From Planctomycetota bacterium (GTDB taxonomy: Bacteria > Planctomycetota > UBA8742 > UBA2392), in NCBI GenBank assembly GCA_019636195.1, contig JAHBYA010000015.1, forward strand, positions 40,643 to 104,642: 64,000 nt of DNA, in the 5' to 3' direction. Under the pieces are notes generated by a model. The model was not told the DNA's origin and did not search any database. It worked only from the letters and a program-made list of their open reading frames with translations. The translations under genes were made by a program, and so were the position numbers. Shown here piece by piece: positions 20,329-29,271 of this stretch; the first letter of the stretch is position 1, and every line of letters begins with the position of its first letter.

Positions 20329-20739
20329 CTACCAGCGACTCTCTGACGCCGCGCTCAGGGGCCCGTGTTCGAACACGACCACCGCGTCGGCGGGCACGCT
20401 GCGTTGCCCGTCTGCGCGCACCGCCATCTCCGCCGGCACGGCGTAGCCGTTGTGCCAGGGGTGCAGCGCCGAAAAGGCAATCATCACCAGCAGCGATGCC
20501 GCCACCTGCTTGCGCAGCCTTGACTCGCGCATTACCAGCCAGCGCAGGCCCGCCGTGACCGCCGTGCCCCACAGGACGGCCCAGATGGCTGTCTCCATGC
20601 CGTCCACGCTGGCCAGCGGGCGCCGCTGAAGGGCCCAAAAGGCAAGCAGGTCAAACAGAAGCAGAGCGCACACGGCCCCCAGCGCTGCCGGGGGCGCAAA
20701 CCTCGCCGCGCCATTGAGCTTTCGCCTGTTCAGCATCAT
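20329..20739 (-). CDS. Small membrane protein, function unknown
   Basis: 136 aa starting MMLNRRKLNG, with GGGGAAAGAG just upstream. Three hydrophobic segments are visible: APPAALGAVCALLLFDLLAFW, METAIWAVLWGTAVTAGLRWL and QVAASLLVMIAFSALH. A C-terminal soluble tail of about 40 residues follows. I recognise no family. It lies 34 bp downstream of the ftsK stop on the same strand and could be cotranscribed with it. Confidence 0.65.
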   Translation of the reverse strand: MMLNRRKLNGAARFAPPAALGAVCALLLFDLLAFWALQRRPLASVDGMETAIWAVLWGTAVTAGLRWLVMRESRLRKQVAASLLVMIAFSALHPWHNGYAVPAEMAVRADGQRSVPADAVVVFEHGPLSAASESRW

Positions 20740-20773
20740 CTCTTTCCCCGCCCTTGTCCGCGTACTTCAGCCA

Positions 20774-23209
20774 TCAGGCCGCTACCATGCTGTCGTAGGG
20801 GTCGCTGCCGGCCGGGTTGCCGGAGGCCTTGCGCGCTTCCCACTCCTCGAAGGTGATCAGTATCTCGCGCTCTTTGCTGCCGCGCGCCGGGCCCAGTATG
20901 CCCGCGCGTTCCATCTGGATGATGATGCGCGTGGCGCGCGTATGGCCCAGGCCCATCGCTGTGCGCAGGAAGCTGGCGCTGCCGCGCCCAGCCGCCATGA
21001 TCTGGTCAACTGCAACGACAAAGTCAGGGTCCAGCTCGCCGACGCCTCCCCCACCGCCCGTGGCTTCGGCGCCGCCGCCGCTGAACCGGCTGGGATCAAT
21101 GACGTAGTTGGGCTTCAGCTGCGTGCGCAATGAATCCAGCATGCGGTTCATTTCATCGTCGGCGATGAAGGCGCTTTGAACCCGGATGGCACGGGGGTCG
21201 CCGGGCATAACCATCAGCAGGTCGCCCTTGCCCATCAGGTCTTCGGCGCCCGTCTGGTCCAGCACGATGCGTGACTCGCTGCCGGTGTTCACGCGCAGGC
21301 TGACACGCGCCGGGATGTTGGACTTGATCAAGCCGTTCAGCACATCGGCGCGGGGCGACTGTGTGACGAGGATCAGGTGAATGCCTGCGGCGCGCGCCTT
21401 GGCGGCGATGCGCGCGATCAACTCGTCAATCTTGGTGTCGCTTGCTACCAAAATCAGGTCAGCCAGTTCGTCCACAATGGCGACAATGCTGGGCAGGTGC
21501 GCTTCGCTCTCGGGGTCGGCGCCCGCGTCTTCAAGGCGCTTGCGCCGCTCGCGGTTGCTGAGTTCGTTGTATTCGGCCATCTTGCGCACGCCGGTGTGCT
21601 TGAACAGCGTGTAGCGGCGCTCCATTTCCTCGGCCAGCCACTCGAACACGCTGACGGCGCGGCGCGAGTCGTCAATCACCGGCGCCAGCAGGTGCGGGAT
21701 GTCGCGATAAGGCGCGAACTCAACCTGCTTGGGATCGACCATCACCATGCGCAGGTCGCGCGGGCTGCGCGACATCAGCAGGCTGGCCAGCAGGACGTTT
21801 TCAAACACGCTTTTGCCCTGGCCGGTGGCGCCGCCCACCAGCAGGTGCGGCATGGCGGCGAGGTCGCGGATCACGGGCGTGCCCAGCGCGTCCTTGCCGA
21901 ATGCCATGGGCAGGTCCATCTTCTTGCTGGCGGCCTCGAACTCGCTGGTTTCAAGGATTTCGCGGAAGCTCACCATCTCGCGGGTGTGGTTGGGAACTTC
22001 AATGCCGACTGTGCTTTTGCCGGCCTGCGTCACGAATCGCACGCCGTGCACGCGCAGGTTCAGCGCCAGGTTGTCCTTCACGCGCTCGACCTTGCTCAGC
22101 ATCACGTCCGGCGGGATTTCCATTTCGTAGGTGGTCACAGTCGGGCCGGGAATGCTGTCCACTACCCGCACATCCATGCGGAAGTGCGCAAACGTGGCGC
22201 GGATGATCTCGGCGCAGCGGGTCATCTCGGCCTTGGCGCGGCTGTTGTCGCGCTTCTTGCCGGCGTTGAGCATCGCCACTTCCGGCAGGCGGTAGCTTGC
22301 CAGCGCAGCCTCCCAGTCGAGCGTCTCAACGGGCTCGGGTGCGGCCTTCTCAATGGCTGGGCGCCGCGCGCCCACCTGTTGCGGCTCAGGCGCCGGTACG
22401 GGTTCAGGTTCGGCGGGAATGAGTGCAAGGTCGGGCTCAAAGACGATTTCGGATTCTTCGTCCGTCTCATCTTCTTCGTCTTCGTCGCCGTCCGCCACTT
22501 CAGGCTTGCTGCGCTTGAGCATGCGCGTGAGCCAGTTGCCGCCCTCTTTGGTTTCAGGCTCATGGGGCAGGATCGGGTCTGGAATCTCCGGCGGCGTAAG
22601 CGGGCCGGAGATGGCTTCGTCATCCTTGCCCAGCGGGTGCAGCAGGTCGCGGATGATCGGGTAGAACAGGATATCCGTGGCCAGCAGAAAGCTCAGCAGC
22701 AGGGTAAACGCCAGCACCAGGTACGTGCCGGTCAGCCCGAAGTTGGCCGCCAGCAGCCCGAACACGGTGGTGCCGATCACGCCGCCGCGCGACGGCATGA
22801 TGCCGCTGTCGGCGTAGCTGTCGCCGAACATCGCGCTGAACGTGGCAACCAGCATGACTGTGCCGATCAACCGCACCGGCCAGTCGGCGGCCTTGCGCCG
22901 GAAGAAGATCAGCGTGGCGTACACGCCAAGCACGGCGACAAGCAGGTAGGTCCCGACACCCAGAAACGTGTACGCATAGTGCACCGCCACGGCGCCGATG
23001 CGGCCGCCCAGGTTGTGCGGCTCGGCGTTAACGGGCCATACGGCGCCCGCAATGTCGGCAGGGTCATAGCTGACGATGCTGAGGATCATGAAGGCCACAA
23101 CCAGCAGCAGAGAAAGCGCGGCGCACTCCTGCACCAGGTCCTTGTTCAGGAACTTGCGGACGCTTTCCATTGACAGGGTGTCGCGGGTGCTGAGCGTCTT
23201 GCCGGCCAC
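20774..23209 (-). CDS. ftsK: DNA translocase FtsK
   Basis: A septum-located, hexameric ATPase that pumps chromosome ends apart and activates dimer resolution. 811 aa from a GTG at 23209, chosen because AAGGAAG lies five bases upstream; longer frames run into the divergent VOC gene. The N-terminus has about four membrane helices (ALSLLLVVAFMILSIVSY and onward). An acidic/Pro-rich linker spans about residues 215-300. The RecA-like motor has Walker A GGATGQGKS (Lys466) and Walker B LRMVMVDPKQVEF. The C-terminal gamma winged helix (ASFLRTAMGLGHTRATRIII) is the DNA-sequence-reading part. The usual Walker A GTTGSGKS is slightly changed but complete. Confidence 0.96.
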   Translation of the reverse strand: MAGKTLSTRDTLSMESVRKFLNKDLVQECAALSLLLVVAFMILSIVSYDPADIAGAVWPVNAEPHNLGGRIGAVAVHYAYTFLGVGTYLLVAVLGVYATLIFFRRKAADWPVRLIGTVMLVATFSAMFGDSYADSGIMPSRGGVIGTTVFGLLAANFGLTGTYLVLAFTLLLSFLLATDILFYPIIRDLLHPLGKDDEAISGPLTPPEIPDPILPHEPETKEGGNWLTRMLKRSKPEVADGDEDEEDETDEESEIVFEPDLALIPAEPEPVPAPEPQQVGARRPAIEKAAPEPVETLDWEAALASYRLPEVAMLNAGKKRDNSRAKAEMTRCAEIIRATFAHFRMDVRVVDSIPGPTVTTYEMEIPPDVMLSKVERVKDNLALNLRVHGVRFVTQAGKSTVGIEVPNHTREMVSFREILETSEFEAASKKMDLPMAFGKDALGTPVIRDLAAMPHLLVGGATGQGKSVFENVLLASLLMSRSPRDLRMVMVDPKQVEFAPYRDIPHLLAPVIDDSRRAVSVFEWLAEEMERRYTLFKHTGVRKMAEYNELSNRERRKRLEDAGADPESEAHLPSIVAIVDELADLILVASDTKIDELIARIAAKARAAGIHLILVTQSPRADVLNGLIKSNIPARVSLRVNTGSESRIVLDQTGAEDLMGKGDLLMVMPGDPRAIRVQSAFIADDEMNRMLDSLRTQLKPNYVIDPSRFSGGGAEATGGGGGVGELDPDFVVAVDQIMAAGRGSASFLRTAMGLGHTRATRIIIQMERAGILGPARGSKEREILITFEEWEARKASGNPAGSDPYDSMVAA

Positions 23210-23357
23210 AGGACTTCCTTTCGATAACAGCAGGCCCGCAGGCACGGGCCATTCACCGTTTCGGCAGGCGGGGAGCAAATTCTTGAGGCAACCTAGAGCC
23301 CGGGGCCATTCAGGCCTATGATCGCCGGTCAACGAACCAACCGCGACGGGAGAGCCC

Positions 23358-23861
23358 ATGGCCAAGAAGAAGACAATGGCGATGAACAAGCCGGCTGAAC
23401 CCGCGCCGGAGTTCAATGTGCGTTTCCTGTACGCTTTCTGTAACGACGTGAACGCAATGCGCCGCTTTTACACCGAGCTGCTGGCCATGGCCGAGGGCGC
23501 TTTTCTTGACACCGAGAACTGGGCTTGGGTGACCTACAAGTCAGAAGGCTTCGAGATCATGTTCTTTCGCTGGGACCATCCGCTGCCAGTGGAAGAACGC
23601 TGGGCATGGCAACCCGGCGAAGCCAAAGTTGCGTCTGTTCCGCTGATCAGCTTCAGCCTGCACTATCCCTGGAAGCAGTTTATTGAAGCCGTCAAGCGCC
23701 TGAAGCAGGGCAACGCGCGCGCCCAGACCGAAAATCCCACATGGCGCCAGGGCACGTACTGGGGCTGGACCATATCCGACCCGATGGGCCACACGATTGA
23801 AGTCTATTCCACGCCCACCAAGCCGCCCAAAGAAGGCGAAACGCCCCAGTGGGTTGATTAG
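23358..23861 (+). CDS. VOC-superfamily (glyoxalase/bleomycin-resistance-like) protein
   Basis: 167 aa with one vicinal-oxygen-chelate-type module. It has the beta-alpha-beta start NVRFLYAFCNDVNAMRRFYTE, the strand WAWVTYKSEGFEIMFFRW and the C-terminal DPMGHTIEVYSTP, in which the Glu of IEVY is the usual metal ligand. Such proteins cover dioxygenases, lyases and drug-binding proteins, and the substrate cannot be inferred. GGGAGAG precedes the ATG. It is divergent from ftsK and overlaps the end of the convergent DNA methyltransferase by four bases. Confidence 0.85.
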   Translation: MAKKKTMAMNKPAEPAPEFNVRFLYAFCNDVNAMRRFYTELLAMAEGAFLDTENWAWVTYKSEGFEIMFFRWDHPLPVEERWAWQPGEAKVASVPLISFSLHYPWKQFIEAVKRLKQGNARAQTENPTWRQGTYWGWTISDPMGHTIEVYSTPTKPPKEGETPQWVD

Positions 23862-24685
23862 CGCTCAAACCGCGCATTCTCGGCCAACCGCGCGCGCATG
23901 ACTTCAATGGCTTGCGGGTTGTTGTCAACCAGCGTGAACCTGCGACCAAGCTTAAGGCACGCCGCCCCGGTCGTGCCGCTGCCGGCGAAGAAGTCCAGCA
24001 CCATGTCGCCGGGTTGGCTGCTGGCCGCGATCATGCGCTTGAGGATGCCCAGCGGCTTCTGCGTGGGATAGCCGGTTTTCTCGCGGCTGGTGGTCGGGAC
24101 GATCGTGTGCCACCACACGTCGGTCGGCAGTTTGCCGCGCGCGGCTTTCTCGGGGCCGACAAGTCCGGGCGCCATGTAGGGCTCGCGCTCGACTTCCGCC
24201 GTGTTGAAGACGTAGTTGCCCGGATCCCTGGCGTACAGAAAAATCGTGTCGTGCTTGGCGGGCCAGCGCGATTTCGGCCTGCCGCCGTAGTCGTAGGCCC
24301 ACACGATTTCGTTGACAAAGCTGTCACGACCGAAAATCGCGTCCAGCAGGAACACCTTGCAGTAGTGGGCTTCCCGATAGTCGATGTGAAAGTACAGGCT
24401 GCCGTCGGCGGCCAGCACGCGGTGGGCCTGCTCAAGCCGCGGGCGCAGAAACGACTGATAGTCTTCAAAGGCGTCGTCGTAGGCGCGCTGGGCCAGCTCG
24501 ACAGTGGCGTAGCGTTCGCCCTTGAACCCGGTGCGGTCGCCGCCCTGGTCGCGCACGGTCTTGAGCACGCGTCGCTTTTGTTCGCGGCCGGTGTTGAAGG
24601 GCGGGTCGATATAGATCAGCCGCGCGAAGCCGTCCGGCAGCCTGCGCAGCACCTCTAGGTTGTCGCCGTGGATCACCCGGTTCAT
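23858..24685 (-). CDS. Beta-class site-specific DNA methyltransferase (N6-adenine or N4-cytosine)
   Basis: 275 aa. The catalytic motif IV comes first (LIYIDPPFNTG, DPPF at residues 27-30) and the SAM-binding motif I near residue 234 (VLDFFAGSGTTGAACLKLG). That order defines the beta group, which includes CcrM-like and many type II/III modification enzymes. The middle region should be the target-recognition part. No restriction endonuclease gene is next to it, so it looks like a solitary methyltransferase. It begins three bases after the end of the MCE-like gene, suggesting cotranscription. Confidence 0.92.
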   Translation of the reverse strand: MNRVIHGDNLEVLRRLPDGFARLIYIDPPFNTGREQKRRVLKTVRDQGGDRTGFKGERYATVELAQRAYDDAFEDYQSFLRPRLEQAHRVLAADGSLYFHIDYREAHYCKVFLLDAIFGRDSFVNEIVWAYDYGGRPKSRWPAKHDTIFLYARDPGNYVFNTAEVEREPYMAPGLVGPEKAARGKLPTDVWWHTIVPTTSREKTGYPTQKPLGILKRMIAASSQPGDMVLDFFAGSGTTGAACLKLGRRFTLVDNNPQAIEVMRARLAENARFER

Positions 24686-24688
24686 TCG

Positions 24689-25669
24689 CTACTTCAACTT
24701 TGCCAGCGCGTTGTCGATGGTCGTGCCCGCCCCGTGCAGGCCGATCCAGCGCGCGCCGCTGCGTTTGCCGACGCTTGGCAGCGCAAACCCGGCCAGATTG
24801 ATGCCGTCCACCAGCGCGACGTTACCTTGATCCAGCACGCCCTTGAACTCCAGCCCGCCCTGCCGGTACTCGGCTGGGTAGCTGACGCCGTCAAAGTCCG
24901 CCAGCACGACCACCTGACGTTCGGGCAACTCGTGCGGCCACAGGGTTGCTGCTTTCTCGCGATAGGCCGTGGCCTGGATCAGCAGCACCGCGTGCTCGCC
25001 CCGCAACTCGATCACGTCGGCGACGCGTGTGCCTTCGCCGATCAGCTCCACGCGCACACTCTGCGCGATCACCGGCCCTGCGGGCTCAATCAGCCACGCC
25101 GCGCACAACACCAGCAGGTCGCCCTGCGCGTTGGCGTGCACAACGGCGCCTGCCCCCTTGCGCGTGCGGTCCATGGTTTCTTCGGCGCCGACGCGTGTGG
25201 TCAGCGTTGCCCGCACTTCACACAGCCACACCGGCCGCACCTTCAGCGGCTTGGGCAATGGTGCGGGCATCAGGTCAGGATCGGGGTCGGGGCGCGCGCT
25301 GAGGCCCTTGAAGCGCCTCCCGGGTTGGGCGACCGCGCCTGTGCTGCGGTCAAAGTGCAGGATCGCGCTGCCCAGCCGCGACTCTATCCAGAAGCGGCAA
25401 CCTTCGCGCACAAGATCGGCGTGTTCGGCGGCGACGACGGCGCGCACCACAACGCCATCGGCGTCCTTGTCCACGCGGTCTATGCGGCCGACAAGGCGGT
25501 CGCCATAGACAACTTGATCACGGGCGGAAAGGCCCTGCGCATCCGCAAAGCTGATCTCGATGGGCAGGCCACCGCCGCCCTGCTCGTACAGCGCCCAGAC
25601 GCCGGCAGCCACTCCGCCGGCCATCAGCAGCAGGATGAAGACGCCCATCAGTATGCGCACATGCCGCAT
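24689..25669 (-). CDS. MCE/PqiB-like membrane-anchored protein
   Basis: 326 aa with one N-terminal membrane helix (ILMGVFILLLMAGGVAAGVW) and a periplasmic part. Residues of about 35-110 resemble a single MCE (MlaD/PqiB) domain: ISFADAQGLSARDQVVYGDR, VGRIDRVDKDADGVVV and EGCRFWIESRLG correspond to the usual A-x-GL, VGxV and GSRFWV features. The remaining 200 residues form an unrecognised domain with beta strands (GDLLVLCAAWLIEPAGP). MCE proteins bind lipids for transport between membranes. No MlaE or MlaF genes are nearby, so the link is by fold only. Confidence 0.6.
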   Translation of the reverse strand: MRHVRILMGVFILLLMAGGVAAGVWALYEQGGGGLPIEISFADAQGLSARDQVVYGDRLVGRIDRVDKDADGVVVRAVVAAEHADLVREGCRFWIESRLGSAILHFDRSTGAVAQPGRRFKGLSARPDPDPDLMPAPLPKPLKVRPVWLCEVRATLTTRVGAEETMDRTRKGAGAVVHANAQGDLLVLCAAWLIEPAGPVIAQSVRVELIGEGTRVADVIELRGEHAVLLIQATAYREKAATLWPHELPERQVVVLADFDGVSYPAEYRQGGLEFKGVLDQGNVALVDGINLAGFALPSVGKRSGARWIGLHGAGTTIDNALAKLK

Positions 25670-25715
25670 GGGGGCAGGTTAGCCTGCAAAGCAGGATTTG
25701 CGAGCAACGGGTGCC

Positions 25716-26132
25716 TCAGCGCGAAGTCGCATAGGCCCGCTGAAGGTAGTCAACCCAGCGCGGGCAAGGGCCGCCGACGCCGTTCAGCGGGCGGCTGCGC
25801 TCGCGAATCTCGCGGCGCAGCAGGTATTGTTCTGCCGCTTCGCTGGCTGACAGGCGGGCTTTGCTGTTGCGCCGCGAAAGCATCAGCGCCAAACGCTGAC
25901 GCAAGGCGCGGTACACCACCCACAAGCCAATGGCGCCCGCCATGGCTAGCAACGAGTAAACAAACCAGTAGGCCAGCGGCTGGGTTTCGATGCCCGGTAT
26001 CGCGCTGGTGGCCAGCGCCAACTGTACACCCCACGCCGCGCCGAAGGTCAATACAGCAACCAGCAGCAACGAATACGCCGCTGGCGTCTGGACGCCATGG
26101 GCAAGGGTGTGGTCGTCAATCGGGGCGAACAT
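25716..26132 (-). CDS. Two-helix membrane protein, function unknown
   Basis: 138 aa from ATG 26132 (MFAPIDDHTLAHG); a GTG at 26150 is also in frame and neither has a good ribosome binding site. Hydrophobic helices are at about 20-45 (AAYSLLLVAVLTFGAAWGVQ) and 58-78 (YWFVYSLLAMAGAIGLWVVY), followed by a basic cytoplasmic tail (LRQRLALMLSRRNSKARLSA). I recognise no family. It lies upstream of, and on the same strand as, the MCE-like gene, and may form one transcription unit with it and the methyltransferase. Confidence 0.6.
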   Translation of the reverse strand: MFAPIDDHTLAHGVQTPAAYSLLLVAVLTFGAAWGVQLALATSAIPGIETQPLAYWFVYSLLAMAGAIGLWVVYRALRQRLALMLSRRNSKARLSASEAAEQYLLRREIRERSRPLNGVGGPCPRWVDYLQRAYATSR

Positions 26133-26171
26133 GCAGATAATGTACCACACGACATTCGTGGCGGCACAGCA

Positions 26172-26221
26172 AACCTGACGCGGGCGAGGCGCCCGCGCCA
26201 GGTGCAGGCGGGGCGCCTGCG
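26172..26221. terminator. Tandem stem-loops after the SPFH gene
   Basis: Two adjacent perfect 7-bp stems: GCGGGCG (26180-26186) with CGCCCGC (26190-26196), and GCAGGCG (26204-26210) with CGCCTGC (26214-26220). They lie just after the minus-strand SPFH gene ends and before the next minus-strand gene starts. There is no T-tract, so Rho-independent termination is uncertain. Confidence 0.45.
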
Positions 26222-26229
26222 CTACTTTG

Positions 26230-27357
26230 CTACGACTTTGCAGCCATTTTTCCGCCGCAGTTTACGCAGAACTTGGCGTCGGGCAGGTTTTCGTGCTGGC
26301 ACTCGGGGCATTTGGGTTTCGTGCCCATCTTGAAGCCGCACTCATTGCAGAACTTGGCCTCGGCATGCACAGCCGCGCCGCAGCTTGGGCAGCGCTTTTC
26401 GACGACCATGGCTTCACCGCAGTGGCTGCAGAAGCGCGCGCCCTTTTCGTTCATGCCCTGGCACTTGGGGCAGCTTGCGTACTGCTCGGGCTTCTTGCCC
26501 TGCTGCTGCAGCACGGCCGCCTGTTGCTGGTTCAACTGGTTCATCATCATGCCGGGCATCATCATGCCCATCATCATGCCCGCGCTGTTGCCGGTGCCGG
26601 GGTTCTTGGCCATATCGCGCATGGCGTCGGCCATCTGGAACGCGGCATACTTGTTCACGTCGCCGATGGCGCCCATGCTGGCGCGCTTGTCCACCGCCTT
26701 CTGCACTTCCTCAGGCAGGTTGAAGTTGTTGATAAAGAACTCGGTCAACTCAAGTCCGTACTTGGCCATGCTTGCGTTCAAGTGCGGCTTCATGGCCTCG
26801 GCAAACACTTTGTACTGGCCGGGCAGGTCGAGAATCGACTTCATGTTGGTGCCCAGCCAGTCGTTGACGTGGCTGACAATCAGGTCGCGCAGATAGTCTT
26901 CAATTTCGTCGGTTCTGAAGCTGTCGTCCTGTCCGACAAGGTTGTTGATGAACACCAGCGGCTCAGTCACGCGGATCGCGAAGCGCCCGAAGCCGCGCAC
27001 TCGTACCAGGCCGAAGTCGGTGTCGCGCAAGGTGATGGGCTCTTTGGTGCCCCACTTGAGGTCGGTGAAGATCTTGGTGTTGACGAAATAGACTTCGGTG
27101 CGGATGGGCGACTTGAAGCCCCAGGGCAGCGAAAGCAGCTTGGTGATGACCGGGATGTTGAGGGTGGTGATGGTGTGGCGGCCCGGCGGAAAGATGTCGG
27201 CGGCTTTGCCACCGCAGCAGAAGACGGCGACCTGGTTTTCGCGCACGATGCATTGGCCGCCGAGCTTGAACTCGGCGCTGCCGCGCTCAGGGATACGGTG
27301 GCTGATCTCGTCGTTGCGTGTTTCCTGGTACTCGATGATCTCAAGAAAAATGCTCAT
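26230..27357 (-). CDS. SPFH-domain protein with three C-terminal zinc ribbons (YdjI/virion-core type)
   Basis: 375 aa from ATG 27357, with AGGAG six bases upstream. Residues 1-230 form an SPFH/band-7-like domain of the YdjI group (AEFKLGGQCIVRENQVAVFCCGG, then FGRFAIRVTEPLVFINNLVG). A Met/Gly/Asn/Gln-rich linker (GMMMGMMMPGMMMNQLNQQQ) follows. Three CxxC-x(9-10)-CxxC zinc ribbons close it: SCPKCQ...FCSHCGE, RCPSCGA...FCNECGF and KCPECQ...FCVNCGG. In Bacillus, YdjI is involved with membrane-stress or Psp-like systems. Here the neighbours give no hint. Peripheral membrane association is expected. Confidence 0.88.
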   Translation of the reverse strand: MSIFLEIIEYQETRNDEISHRIPERGSAEFKLGGQCIVRENQVAVFCCGGKAADIFPPGRHTITTLNIPVITKLLSLPWGFKSPIRTEVYFVNTKIFTDLKWGTKEPITLRDTDFGLVRVRGFGRFAIRVTEPLVFINNLVGQDDSFRTDEIEDYLRDLIVSHVNDWLGTNMKSILDLPGQYKVFAEAMKPHLNASMAKYGLELTEFFINNFNLPEEVQKAVDKRASMGAIGDVNKYAAFQMADAMRDMAKNPGTGNSAGMMMGMMMPGMMMNQLNQQQAAVLQQQGKKPEQYASCPKCQGMNEKGARFCSHCGEAMVVEKRCPSCGAAVHAEAKFCNECGFKMGTKPKCPECQHENLPDAKFCVNCGGKMAAKS

Positions 27358-27516
27358 GCCCGCTCCTGTGGTCAAGACGTCCCGGCCGCCTTCCCGGCCC
27401 GCGAGAATACTACCAAGCCCAAGCCCGCGATGGGATTCCAAAGATAGCGCCATTGTGGAACGCCAGACGGCGGCCCTGGGGGCCGCCGCCATTGGCTTGT
27501 GTCACAGGTAGCAGGG

Positions 27517-29271
27517 CTACTTGCCCTTGCCCTTCTTGTCTTTCTCTTCCTTCTCTTTCTTCTCGCGATCTTCCTTCTCTTTCTTCTCCCGCTCTTCCTT
27601 TTCTTTCTTCTCGCGCTCTTCCTTTTCCTTCTTCTCGCGCTCTTCCTTCTCCTTCTTCTCGCGCTCTTCCTTCTCTTTCTTCTCCCGCTCTTCCTTTTCT
27701 TTCTTCTCGCGATCTTCCTTCTCCTTCAGGTCGCGGGCTTCCTTCTCTTTCTTCTCCCGCTCTTCCTTTTCTTTCTTCTCGCGCTCTTCCTTTTCCTTCT
27801 TCTCCCGCTCCTCCTTCTCTTTCTTCTCGCGATCTTCCTTTTCCTTCTTCTCCCGCTCCTCCTTCTCCTTCAGGTCGCGGGCTTCCTTCTCCTTCTTCTC
27901 GCGCTCTTCCTTTTCCTTCTTCTCCCGCTCCTCCTTCTCCTTCTTCTCGCGATCTTCCTTTTCCTTCTTCTCCCGCTCCTCCTTCTCCTTCAGGTCGCGG
28001 GCTTCCTTCTCTTTCTTCTCGCGCTCTTCCTTTTCCTTTTTCTCCCGCTCCTCCTTCTCTTTCTTCTCGCGGGCTTCCTTCTCCAGCTTCTCCTTCTCTT
28101 CCTTTTCCTTCTTTTCGCGAGCTTCCTTCTCCTTCTTCTCGCGCTCTTCCTTTTCCTTCTTCTCCCGCTCCTCCTTCTCTTTCTTCTCGCGGGCTTCCTT
28201 CTCCAGCTTCTCCTTCTCTTCCTTTTCCTTCTTTTCGCGAGCTTCCTTCTCCTTCTTCTCCCGCTCTTCCTTCTCCTTCTTCTCGCGAGCTTCCTTCTCG
28301 CGCTTCTCGCGGTCGGCCTTTTCCTTGTCTTCCGTTTCCTTCTTCTCGCGAGCTTCCTTCTCTTTCTTCTCCCGTTCTTCCCTTTCCTTCTTCTCGCGCT
28401 CTTCTTTCTCTCGATCCGGGGCGTCCGCCTTCTTTACCTTGGGGCGGTACACGTGGACCTTTTCGCCGTCGTCGCGCTTGTGTCCCGGAACCTTGTGGTC
28501 TCGCTCATCCTGAATCTGGCGCCGCGGAGGCTTCTTGCCTGTGTACCTTTCAGCATCGTCATACCCGATTGCGCCGTTCCAGGGCCGCCCTTTGTTCACC
28601 GTCAGGCTGCCCCGCACGCTGCACTGGCGCAGGATGACAACGGTCTGGCGCCGGTTGATGATGACCACATGCAGGCTCTTCGACATGAAGTGCCGGTGCT
28701 CAACAAACACCCAGCAGTACTCGTGAATCTCAACCTCCCAGCGCACGCCCACGGTGCGAATGCCCGCACTCGTGGACCAGCCGATCGTCGGCGGCAACGC
28801 CGCCCAACCCACGTAGCCGCCGCCTTCACGCCATACCACCCAGCCGCCGCTCCACTCATAGCCCGGCACCCAGTGCCAGCGATTCTTGTGGTACATCCAG
28901 CGACCGTAGTGTTCGCAGGCCCAGCCCCACTCGTAATCCGAAACCCAGTACCAGCCGTAGTCGTTCAGCCACACCCAATAGCCGTGGCTGTACGGGCGCC
29001 AGTCATCGGACACGTTGTGCGGGTACCAGCACTGGCCGTAGCCCTCTATGTGAACCCAAGTGCCATAGGGTGCCAAGGGCTCGTGAAAGTGGGTAATTTC
29101 AATCTCGATGTAGTCGGGTTCAGGTTGCGGCTGGGGCTGCGGCTGCGGTTGGGGCTGAGGCTGGGGATCCGAGCGCCGGTCGGACTCAATGTAAACCGTC
29201 TTTGTCCGGCATCCGCTGGCCGCAACCAGCGCAATCAGCACAAGCGCTATAAGCGCGACAGTAGTGCGCAT
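27517..29271 (-). CDS. DUF6600-type lipoprotein with a 300-residue Lys/Glu/Arg single-helix tail
   Basis: 584 aa from ATG 29271. The signal peptide ends in a lipobox-like AASGC, so a lipoprotein is likely. A proline-glutamine run (DPQPQPQPQ) follows. Then comes a Trp/Tyr-rich domain of DUF6600 type (EPLAPYGTWVHIEGYGQCWY, DDWRPYSHGYWVWL, HYGRWMYHKNRWHWVPGYEW). After about residue 285 the rest is an almost pure Lys/Glu/Arg repeat (9-residue unit KEKEEREKK with AREKK and DLKEK variants), expected to form a very long single alpha helix across the periplasm. Four 120-bp DNA repeats underlie it. Ends with a glycine/lysine tail (KDKKGKGK). Confidence 0.85.
   Translation of the reverse strand: MRTTVALIALVLIALVAASGCRTKTVYIESDRRSDPQPQPQPQPQPQPQPEPDYIEIEITHFHEPLAPYGTWVHIEGYGQCWYPHNVSDDWRPYSHGYWVWLNDYGWYWVSDYEWGWACEHYGRWMYHKNRWHWVPGYEWSGGWVVWREGGGYVGWAALPPTIGWSTSAGIRTVGVRWEVEIHEYCWVFVEHRHFMSKSLHVVIINRRQTVVILRQCSVRGSLTVNKGRPWNGAIGYDDAERYTGKKPPRRQIQDERDHKVPGHKRDDGEKVHVYRPKVKKADAPDREKEEREKKEREEREKKEKEAREKKETEDKEKADREKREKEAREKKEKEEREKKEKEAREKKEKEEKEKLEKEAREKKEKEEREKKEKEEREKKEKEAREKKEKEEKEKLEKEAREKKEKEEREKKEKEEREKKEKEARDLKEKEEREKKEKEDREKKEKEEREKKEKEEREKKEKEARDLKEKEEREKKEKEDREKKEKEEREKKEKEEREKKEKEEREKKEKEARDLKEKEDREKKEKEEREKKEKEEREKKEKEEREKKEKEEREKKEKEEREKKEKEDREKKEKEEKDKKGKGK
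27535..28420 (-). repeat. Low-complexity coding repeat with four 120-bp super-units
   Basis: The Lys/Glu/Arg tail is built from 27-bp units. Between 27781 and 28260 these are organised into four consecutive 120-bp (40-codon) blocks: 27781-27900, 27901-28020, 28021-28140 and 28141-28260. The last two blocks read identically except for one base, a sign of recent tandem duplication. Confidence 0.85.

Noticed and set aside
21377..23173. 598-residue plus-strand frame opposite ftsK
   Set aside because: A long GC-rich antisense frame with His/Gln/Arg-biased composition and no recognisable motif, while ftsK on the other strand is unmistakable.
23210..23416. Longer FtsK start at 23416
   Set aside because: It would overlap the divergent VOC gene by 59 bp and cross its upstream region; the GTG at 23209 has a good ribosome binding site.
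27535..28420. Regular repeats considered as a CRISPR array
   Set aside because: The repeats are contiguous, in frame and lack unique spacers; they encode a Lys/Glu/Arg helix.
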